Shown piece by piece: positions 55,891 to 64,000 of a stretch of 64,000 nt of DNA. Origin of the DNA: Punica granatum (lineage: Eukaryota; Streptophyta; Magnoliopsida; Myrtales; Lythraceae); assembly GCF_007655135.1 (NCBI RefSeq), contig NC_045134.1, forward strand, positions 25,878,568-25,942,567, read 5' to 3'. A program made the translations under genes and the position numbers. Below the pieces are notes generated by a model. It was not told the DNA's origin and did not search any database. It saw only the letters and a list, made by a program, of their open reading frames with translations. Numbering within the stretch: the first letter of the stretch is position 1; every line of letters begins with the position of its first letter.

Positions 55891-55895
55891 AAAAA

Positions 55896-56697
55896 ATGAT
55901 TGTTATTTGAGGTCGAGACAAATTGAAACATGTATTTTTATTAGGAATAACTTCCCTGTAGTGTACTCCATTAGATATAGGAGATTACGACATTAATTTT
56001 TTTTCATTTTTAATCTTCACTCTTTAGCCTTTTAATTATTTTGATTATAAAGCTTTTTTCTTTTATCATTTCTATCATTAACTTTTCATTTTAGTTCTAG
56101 AAAGAAAATCTAAAAGAAAGGAGGAGTCAGGATCACCGACCGAGGTCATCGGCGTCCTTCGTGGGTACCGACAACCTCGGTGGAGAGGTTGTGGTCGCCG
56201 ATTGGCGACCCTAAGTCCCGATTCGTGGGATCGATTCGTAGGTTAGGACTGCCAATAAGCTACCCCGATCCCTCCATTAAGGTCGTCAGAGATCTCCATG
56301 GGTATCGATGGCCTCTGTGGAGGGGCTGGGATTGTCGATTGGTGGCCCCTGCCTGCAAATTGATCAGAAACTCCCACTCGGAGCTCCAGTCGATTCGGGG
56401 GACTGAGGCCACTCCCGAGGTCGCCAGCACTCATGGAGGACGCCGACAACCTCTGTTTTCCTTTCAATTTTCTTTTTAGGACTAAAATGAAAAAAAAATG
56501 AAAAGTTGATAATAGAAATGATAAAAGAAAAAAGAGTTAGAATCAAAATGATTAAAATATTAAAGACTGAGAACTAAAAATGAAAAAAAAAAACTAACAT
56601 TGTAACACTTATGTTTAATGGAGTACACTACAAGAGAATTAATTGTCCATAACAAAAGTACAAAGTGTAATTTGTCCCGATCCAAAATTACAAGAGA
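55896..56697. mobile_element. Fold-back element with GC-rich core
   Basis: Long imperfect inverted arms of about 200 bp contain TAGTGTACTCCATTA at the left (near 55960) and TAATGGAGTACACTA at the right (near 56617), plus matching TTTTATCATTTCTAT and ATAGAAATGATAAAA blocks. The core, 56110-56460, is GC-rich with many GGTCGCC/GGCGACC words and no recognised protein. Outer ends are approximate and no clean target duplication was found. Confidence 0.65.
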
Positions 56698-57714
56698 GTT
56701 TTTATATATATTTTTTCCTACGTGTTGGATAATTACTGCTGACTTTTTGCATGGTTTAATTGCGGCATGGCATCCTCAAGGGAAACAACAAAAATGTCAC
56801 AAACAACTTGCATTATTGAACTCAATCACTTACCCGAATGCGCGGCTCGATAAAATCTAAGGGGACCTCGATCATTATGCTCATCGCCGAACCTCCAAAG
56901 GATCGACGGTGTGCTTTTATGTCGGACGTTGACTTCGTGTAATCGTTTTCCTTGAAAAATATGATCATGTCATGTTTCACAGGGAGAATGTTTTTGTGAT
57001 GATTAAAATTGGACAAAAATAATTGATTGATTAATTAATTAATGAAAGTGGGAGTATTGTAGGACAATGCTAACCAGTGTCATGAAGCTCCAGTAATAGG
57101 AATGGGACAAACAAAGGTAAAGAACAAGTTCATACAAAAGCAGTAAAGGAAAGAATAAAGTGATTTTTTTTTTCCAGTGTGCTTGCTGGAATTTGAAAAC
57201 CCAAACAATCTTAACTAATTTAGCTCTAAGTCGATTTACTATGAGGTAAATCTCTCCCACAACACATTTTTTTCATTTATTATGAGACTCAAATTCAAGA
57301 TTTTATTTAAAAAGAATAAGCATTGAATCATAAAGTGAAAATTTATTTTAAGGAAAATCAAATCAAATGCCCCACTGTGGAAATTTATAAATTAAAAAAA
57401 GAAAAAAAGAAAAGAAAAGGGAAGATATGGATATTTGCCTTGCCTCAACTAAACCCTGTCCACCCATTCCCACTTATCTTTCTTCCCTCGGAGAAAAGTA
57501 TGAATCACAAAGGGAAAGTGGTTTAACCTAACGTGCCCGCACATGCTCTCGGTTGGGATCACTGAATCCTACAGTTCGATGCTCAATAGTGGTCGGAATT
57601 ATGGCGCTTCTCTTTTTATTTTTTTTTAACTGATCTGTTTGTGAGTTCATTGGTCTTATTTTTGTCAATTTAAGGAATAAAATGGTAATAGGATTGAAAT
57701 TATCATAATACATA

Positions 57715-58021
57715 GGGTTAATTAACAAGAAAGGTACGATCTTTGCACTCTTTTCTAAATATAGATCGATATTTAGAAAATAACATAAAAATACACGATA
57801 TTTACATTTTTTCTCAAATACAACATGACCTTTTGAGAGTAGTATAAAAATACACGATATTTGTTTTTTCCATATGCACAGCACGATTTTTAGGAAGAAA
57901 TGCAAATGTCATGTATTTCTGTGTTACTTTTCAAATGTTGTGTTATATTTAAAAAAATATAAAAGTTGTGTTATATTTAAAAAAAAGTACAAATGTCGTG
58001 CATCTTTTAGGATATTAAACC
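57715..58021. mobile_element. MITE related to the GC-core Mutator-like element
   Basis: The ends GGGTTAATTAACAAGAAAGG and TTTTAGGATATTAAACC are inverted and share the RGGYACGAT motif with 32459-33345, but the GC-rich core is missing. Flanks TAATACATA (57706-57714) and TAATTTATA (58022-58030) match at 7 of 9 positions. Confidence 0.65.
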
Positions 58022-58030
58022 TAATTTATA

Positions 58031-58639
58031 TATGTCTATTTTCTCAATTTTATCTCTTTGTCCCATTTTTCGGCGAGTTTTTCTTAGAAAATTATGAAAG
58101 ATCAAATATTAAAGATTATATCTCCAATAGATGCGCTTTTCAGAACCCGAACATTTGTTTTTCTCCTAAAATTTTTATGTCCTTGCCCAGGAAACTTCCT
58201 TGCGTTAATCTTGCTTCTCTCTTTATCTTTATTTTTGTTCGTTCCCCCAATTTCAACATGTAATCTTGCCGTTTCTTGACCCAAGATATTTTTCCTTTTT
58301 CATGATAGATTCTTTATATTATTTTTTTCCTTTCAACTTATCAAAACATTTTTTGTTTTTAAATTTCCTTTTCTTCCAACTTCAATTATGCCAGAGAAAT
58401 GAATGACCAGTGGGACGTGTTTTGTGAAAAGACTTGTCTAAACTTTCGATTTATATATTTTGCAGGGACAGAAGACATTATGGAAAAAATGATTGGTTGA
58501 CCAGCAGCCCCAGTAATTTTCATTTATTAAAAAAAGACTATAATACCTATACGTGTATCGGTCAAGAATAATTATCACTCGAATTTTAATTTTTGAAGTG
58601 TTTTTAGCGGATTTTAAGTTCTTATGCTGCAGAGAAATT
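58031..58639. other. AT-rich spacer
   Basis: No feature recognised. Confidence 0.45.
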
Positions 58640-58950
58640 GACCCGTTTGATTTCCGAATTCGATTTTAAGATTTTAACTCTAATTTTAACTTTACTCACT
58701 ACACAACAAAAGTCAACAATATAATTATTATTTTTTATTTTTCTTCAATTTTTTAACCATTTAATTTAATTTTTAATAATAAATTCTTTCAACTATTCAT
58801 TATTTTTTTTATAATTCACAATACAATCATTACTTTTTTTCAACTATTCATTACTTTTTCTCACTTTTTCTCATAATTCAAAATTACAATCGGTACAAAT
58901 TAATTAAAATCAAAATTTAACTCAATTCAATTCTAAAATCAAACACACTA
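58640..58950. mobile_element. MITE of the GTTTGGTTTTAGAGTTAA-ended family, copy C
   Basis: Runs from CCCGTTTGATTTCCGAATTC to TTCTAAAATCAAACACACT. The interior aligns with the copy at 23709-24016 over almost its whole length. Confidence 0.65.
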
Positions 58951-60145
58951 TACGTAACTGTAGTGTGATAATTGCACAATACCTCGTGATTTATATATAA
59001 TATATAAAAATAAATATATTAACTTAAGTGGACTGTTACACCGACAAATTTCAATCGGACTAAAAATGAGTCTGAGGAAAACGTGAGAAGTGGGGCCCAA
59101 TCTCCACGCCATTGATGAACTTGTCAAAAGATGGGTAAGCTCCTGCCAATTAAAACCAAACCGGCCCAACTGGCAAAACCCAGCGCGTGGGCCTCACCTG
59201 ACAAAGGATTGAGACTTATGCCCCCAAAAATGAGGAGGGTGATCCTAATTATCAGATATACGTGACATATGGTTATTAGTTTCATGTCCAACGGATGAGA
59301 AGATGTGGTCTATGACACGAAGAGCAAATGAATTCAGCTTACGCATTCATGAACCGAAAATAACAGTGATTGATTCTGTACACGAAGAGATCGAAAGGCG
59401 TGGAAGGGGGAAGTTGAGGCTGAATGAATATTTGTGGGGCCTGTCTTCTTGATCCCAACATAATTGAGCCTCTCCTGACATACCTTTGTGCATTACCACC
59501 CACCCCATATACATTATACATCAAGTACGAAATCGATAGAAATTCATCAATTATTTAATGAGTTCAAAGGTCCATCGAAATTTGAACTTACGTTGTCAAG
59601 TACGATAAAGACACATGAATCCTTGATGGAAAGATGACACGTTGTTTCATCCATTTATTATCGAGATAATTTGAATGAAAAACTTTTGATTTCATTAAAA
59701 ATTATGAAAAATAATATATGTCACGAGTTCTTATGCAGTTGGCAAATTGTGTTTCATGTGTTGATGCACTTGTCGCGCACACCACCTTGGCGACCACCAC
59801 GCATAGGGCTTCAAGCTCATCGGGTACTGAAAACATGTAACTGGAATCTGCCCAACAGGCAAGTTGAGATTATCTGGTTAAGGACTTCTTGGGTTGATGT
59901 CTCATAAAAAAGAAAGTTCGAAATTGTACTTCAAAAAAAAAAGTTATGGTTAATAAAATAATAATAATAATAATAATAATATATCTTTCTTTTTAATTTC
60001 TGGAAATAACAAAACAGGGTGTGGAGATGGTGAGGAAAAGGAGTTAAACCTCCATCCATGAGTTTCTGTGTTTCTCTGCCCCTCCGTTTAGTCTCCCTCC
60101 CTCCCTCCCTCTACAAGTATAGCTTTCAAAGAACTGAACTCTTCT
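58951..60145. other. Spacer and distal promoter of SPL6
   Basis: No gene recognised. An AAT trinucleotide run lies at 59959-59983. The region nearest 60145 probably contains the SPL6 transcription start. Confidence 0.4.
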
Positions 60146-60231
60146 ATGGAGTTTGGAGCCATTAATGTGCATGGTCCTCCTCCTCCTCAGCCCCATCATT
60201 CTTTTCCTCTACTAGCACCACTCCACTGGTA

Positions 60232-60232
<1 letters not shown>
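60146..60232 (+). other. Upstream ORF (28 codons) in the SPL6 leader region
   Basis: An ATG-started frame encodes MEFGAINVHGPPPPQPHHSF and eight more residues, ending TGG TAA. It lies about 440 bases before the SPL start and immediately before a (CT)19 tract. If transcribed as leader it would be a uORF. The overlapping GGTAAAG could also be a 5' UTR splice donor. Confidence 0.35.

Positions 60233-60234
<2 letters not shown>

Positions 60235-60272
<38 letters not shown>
60235..60272 (+). repeat. (CT)19 microsatellite in the SPL6 leader region
   Basis: An uninterrupted 38-bp CT tract upstream of the SPL6 start codon. CT/GA tracts are frequent in plant 5' leaders and can be bound by GAGA-type (BPC) factors. 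Confidence 0.9.
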
Positions 60273-60273
<1 letters not shown>

Positions 60274-60676
60274 GGAAATGGGCAGAAAAGTCGGTCCTTT
60301 TGTGAAGCCAATAAGTGCCCTTTTCACTTGCTTATCTGCACTGCCCACTTTGGCCTCTATTTTGCCTTTCCTTAGTGGCCTTTACTTCAGTGATGTTCTT
60401 CTTTAGCAGATAGGGCACTTGAATGCTTCTTGATTGGTAATGGTGGGCTGAGGTTACTGATTCTGCTCTCTCCTGCTGCTACTTTAGTTGATTCGGGTTC
60501 CGAGTTTTCTCTTCCGGGAGCGGACAATTCGCCGGTTCTTTTCGGATAGAGAGGAAATTCGAGGACTTTGTGATTGCTCTGGTTTGCCCCTAAGAAGATG
60601 GGATAGTTCCATTTGAGTTGAGGAGGGTGCTTTTAAGAAATTTGATTCCCATATTGCGACTGTGTGTTAGTTTTCG

Positions 60677-62822
60677 ATGGAATCTTCTTGGATTTATGTC
60701 TCAGAAGGGAAGGGATTCGGGTCGAACAGTGAATCCATATCGCCTCCGGATTCGCTTTCGAGGAGCAGGAACCCGTTCCCCAATGGGGAACTGGTAAAGA
60801 CTCCTTCCTGTTTTGGGAATCACATTCTGATCTCCGGAGGTCAGCCGCCAGCTGACATGGGTCAACGTTGTTTCGGGCCAGAACTGGGGATTCAGCAGAT
60901 GATCGCGAAACAGTTGCCCTCTGATTCGGGATCCGATGTTCTAACTGGTAGATTTGGCGGCGGGAGAGATATGACCCCGATCATGGCTTCCCTGAATGCC
61001 TTCTCTGAGGAAGACGACTCCACCTCGAAGTTCTCCAGTTCTGTGGTGGACTCCAACAGCCGAGACTCATCCCTCATTGATCTGAAACTGGAGAGATTCA
61101 ACGATATTAGGGATCACCACAGCTCAAAGTTCTCACGAAGAGGACCGGTCCTTTCTTATCCCGAATCTTCGGCTCCTTCCAAGAGAGGTCGAGCAGGAGG
61201 GATAAGTTCTCAGACAGCTTATTGCCAAGTTTACGGGTGTAACAAGGACCTCAGCTCATCAAAGGACTACCACAAGCGGCATAAAGTCTGTGAGGCCCAC
61301 TCGAAGACTGCTAAGGTGATCGTGAACGGCATCGAGCAGAGATTTTGCCAGCAATGCAGTAGGTTTGTATAGATTCCTTCTGTCGTCGACTTCGGATTCA
61401 TGAATTGATTTGTATCCTTACAGTGATTGAATTTATTTTTAGCAGAAATAAATAAGGCCTCTGGTGGTTTTTATGATTGTATGCGTCTTGCAGATTTCAT
61501 TTGCTTGCGGAGTTTGATGATGGAAAGAGAAGCTGCCGAAAACGTCTCGCAGGCCACAACGAACGTCGCCGGAAGCCTCAAGTTGGTGCTCATTCTGGTA
61601 GAAGCGGAAGATTGCTCCAACCTTTCGGTGAGCCCCTTATCTCTTTCTTTAGTTCTCTCATGTCCGCCGAATAATATTCCATAGGATAAAGTCATCTGTG
61701 GTCGAATTTTGTGCACGACACTGTTTGTTGACATTTTAAATTACTACTCTACAGTTATCAGAATACAACCCGAATCACAGCATCAGTCGTTGAAAATGAG
61801 AGTGCTTTTCTAATTCTTCTCGCTAGTATTTAATCTTTGGGTGCCAGATTCAGACCGTCGTGTTTTCTGCAGAAGCGTTTATTTTGTATATGTTTGCCTC
61901 CTATTATTCCGTTCAGCATTTCGAGATTTTGCTTATTAGTTCTCTTTAACTGGGAAATTTCTATTGCCCTTTGAATTCTACATCTCCAGTTTATTCATGC
62001 TTTTGATTCAAGTTATGTCTGTTTATCATGCTGACATGCTTTGAGTTCATATTTGCAGGCAATAGGTTCCAAGGGAATGCCTTTGCACCAACCTCCTTTA
62101 TATGCCAGGACATTTTGCCCAATGGAACCAACTTGAATCCCGAGAAATATAGCACCCATGACTTATACGGGCGAATCAAACTCGAGGACAGAGCAGATTA
62201 TGGTGGCCCTTTAACAGCCATTCCTCTCCCAAGCAGGCATCTACATTCTAAATCCCCCATTTCACCTTACACTAATTTGGAAAAACAGTTCCCTTTTGCC
62301 CACGAAACTGGAGTCAGCTCTTCCACATCAACGGGAATCTTCAGCGGGCAAATCTCTGCCTCGCGATCCTTCTTTCAAGACTCTACATTGGGGAGTGAGG
62401 ACTTCTCGGCTTTCAACTCAGCATCAGCCCTTCAGGGATTCTCAGAATCGGGTTGTGCTCTCTCTCTTCTGTCATCCCCATCTCAAAATTCTTCTTCCTA
62501 CAGCTTGAACCAGGTTTCGAATAAGATCATGAGTGAGGTACCGAATAAGCTGCGTACTTCCTCGGCGATAAGTTCTGGAGAAGGAAACCAAACAAGTCCG
62601 ATTCTAATCTCGGGTTGTGCTGATACAGTTAATTTTGAGATTTCTGAAGGGATTCTTCGAGCACCGGAGGTTTTACACGAGAAAGGCAAACTTTCCTGTG
62701 ATGATGGTCCTACAATTAGTCTGAGTCAGTTATCTTCTCAGCTCCATCGTGTAGAGCATCAGAGACGGTCCATGAAGGTGAAGCGGGAAGATGATCCTTT
62801 CTTTTGTACTAGGCTCACTTGA
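60677..62822 (+). CDS. SPL6: SBP-box transcription factor, SPL6-like
   Basis: Three exons: 60677-61362, 61494-61627, 62059-62822 (686, 134, 764 bp), 527 aa. The SBP domain spans about aa 181-258 and crosses intron 1, as in other SPL genes. Its first zinc finger reads [20 protein letters not shown] and VCEAH; its second is [20 protein letters not shown]. The nuclear signal is [18 protein letters not shown]. The N-terminus [14 protein letters not shown] and the domain sequence fit the SPL6 subgroup best. SBP proteins bind GTAC-core motifs. Members of this family promote phase change and flowering, partly by activating AP1/FUL-type genes; SPL6 itself is also linked to plant immunity. Exon 3 carries a miR156 site. 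The first ATG of the exon was chosen because it matches the family's N-terminus. Confidence 0.93.
62455..62474 (+). promoter_or_regulatory. miR156/157 target site in SPL6 exon 3
   Basis: The 20 bases GTGCTCTCTCTCTTCTGTCA are the canonical plant miR156 target, with full complementarity to the usual miR156 core. They encode the conserved ALSLLSS peptide (about aa 407-413). This is expected in miR156-regulated SPLs outside the SPL7 type. Confidence 0.95.
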
Positions 62823-62834
62823 AGCTTTAAACGG

Positions 62835-63048
62835 TAATGTACAAAATCATATTGAGAATTTGTTTCCCGATATCTGTTTTCACCTTTTCAAGGTAAAACA
62901 CGTAGATTGGACTTTAAGAACATTATCAAGTAGAACATGAAAACTTAATTTTGTACTTTCCATGCTTGAAAACTGAAACTCGAAGTATTGTTGATTGATA
63001 GAGCTTCCGGTCATAGACATTGAACTTCATCCTTCTTATATTTCCAGG
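62835..63048 (+). other. Possible 3' UTR intron of SPL6
   Basis: Shortly after the stop, AAACG|GTAATG resembles a donor, and TTATATTTCCAG|GGAAGC near 63048 an acceptor. The piece between is U-rich. It is suggestive only; transcript data would decide. Confidence 0.35.
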
Positions 63049-64000
63049 GAAGCAAAGCATCCGATCACAGGGAACTGGAGAGATGTTTTCCGGTAGATTG
63101 GTGTGGAATAGAATAAACCGAAGTGACTGGACTTTTTCAACTGCCTGATTCTAAATTTTTTGTATTTAATCCTGTGAATTGAGTTAGGGGCTCTCTAACC
63201 TCTTTCAGAGCAGATTTAAAGGTCTGAACTTTGGATTCCTAACGGTTATTCAGTTGTATATCAGTTCTCAGTAGCTCCATAGATCTGCCCGATTTATGTC
63301 GGAAAATTCCGCACTATCAGGTTCAGGTCAGTTCTCGGGTACTAATTTCTCCTCTGCAACTCACATTACTGATAATCAACTGGGAAATGGCTATAATCCA
63401 AAGTTCTCTTTCACGAACGCACAGCAGATACATCTTATCTCGACCGGAGAGCAGAAACTATGAAATGATGATCTTTTCTGCCTTTTTAATTTCTGGCGCA
63501 AGTTTATGTGGTCTGAGCATCAACGTGGTAGTTGGTTTCCTGAATTTATTATACATAGGAGCACATGAAGTTTCTTCGAGTGGCATGACCTGAATCAAGA
63601 ACATAGGATTAATGTCCTAATTTTCTGCAATAAATTATTTAGCTTCTAGTTTTCTGCTTACTCCACCTTAATGGTCCAAAGTGTGTAACATGGATCGTGT
63701 GATTCACTACTTAATCAAAAAAATCGTGGGATTCACGTGTAGTTCAAAGGAGCTCTATATATCTCCTGCTCTGCTCATATTTAGTCTCTGCGTAAAACTT
63801 ATTGATAGATATCCATCCCGATGTTTAGGAATATTGCATTTTCAGAATTCCACTGCAAAAATTCCAGAACTCGGGGTAGTCTCCCTTCGTGCTCAGCCTC
63901 AAGCTTTTCCATTGCGGAATTAATTTATAAGAGCAAGCGATAGACAGAGAGCAGGCGACGGCATTCCGATTTATCACGTAATCCCGATTGCTGCTTGCGT
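63049..64000. other. 3' flank of SPL6 to window end
   Basis: AT-rich sequence containing the SPL6 3' UTR. No further gene is recognised before the window ends. Confidence 0.45.

Noticed and set aside
59671..59907. 78-codon plus-strand frame
   Set aside because: No recognisable domain; the surrounding sequence is ordinary spacer.
1..64000. CRISPR arrays, rRNA genes or organelle insertions
   Set aside because: No regularly spaced repeats, rRNA-like segments or plastid/mitochondrial genes were recognised on either strand.

Overview
The window is nuclear DNA of a flowering plant, most probably a core eudicot. Its genes have many GT-AG introns. They include two MIKC MADS-box genes, an SBP-box gene with a miR156 site, and a GT8 pectin glycosyltransferase. 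Gene-poor, AT-rich spacers are full of plant-type transposable elements. I cannot name the species.

Five host genes could be modelled exon by exon, and every model closes in frame. (1) 75-5662, minus: a DEAH-box RNA helicase of the DHX37/Dhr1 family (ribosomal small-subunit maturation), 11 exons, about 1311 aa. (2) 10486-12879, minus: a GAUT11-like GT8 galacturonosyltransferase, 2 exons, about 525 aa. (3) 15428-20263, minus: a FRUITFULL-like (AP1/SQUA clade) MADS-box gene, 8 exons, about 253 aa. (4) 33767-38225, minus: a SEPALLATA-like (SEP4/RIN type) MADS-box gene, 8 exons, about 246 aa. (5) 60677-62822, plus: an SPL6-like SBP-box gene, 3 exons, about 527 aa, with a complete miR156 target site in its last exon. 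The SEP and SQUA genes lie head to tail on one strand, the ancestral angiosperm SEP-SQUA tandem, and the SPL6-like gene extends a flowering-gene neighbourhood also seen near AP1 in Arabidopsis. SPL, AP1/FUL and SEP proteins act in one pathway: SPLs activate AP1/FUL genes, and AP1/FUL and SEP proteins form floral MADS complexes.

The rest is a transposon mosaic. 6170-7711 is a hAT-type element with a perfect 8-bp target duplication that carries fragments of two unrelated genes (Ole e 1-like and SAC3-like). 7.7-9.5 kb holds four copies of a roughly 200-bp AT-rich repeat. FUL intron 6 contains a solo TRIM-type LTR split by a hAT MITE. 20.4-33.7 kb is spacer with SINEs, MITEs, a likely non-autonomous Helitron (27367-30142) and Mutator-like elements. 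38.7-39.06 kb upstream of SEP is a 189-bp tandem duplication. 44539-49457 is a four-LTR gypsy-type composite flanked by CAAAC. Its two internal regions have lost most of pol and instead carry host-like coding fragments (PRP6 and PP2C in one, PPR and an unrecognised piece in the other). 49520-50060 is a TRIM-like element. 53517-54680 is a 1.16-kb near-perfect fold-back with a 10-bp target duplication. 55.9-58.0 kb has further Mutator-like or fold-back elements.

The most unusual parts are the gene-capturing retroelement with its open 262-codon chimeric frame, the double-capture hAT element and the long hairpin. No CRISPR arrays, rRNA genes or intact tRNA genes were seen; tRNA-like box B motifs all sit in SINEs.
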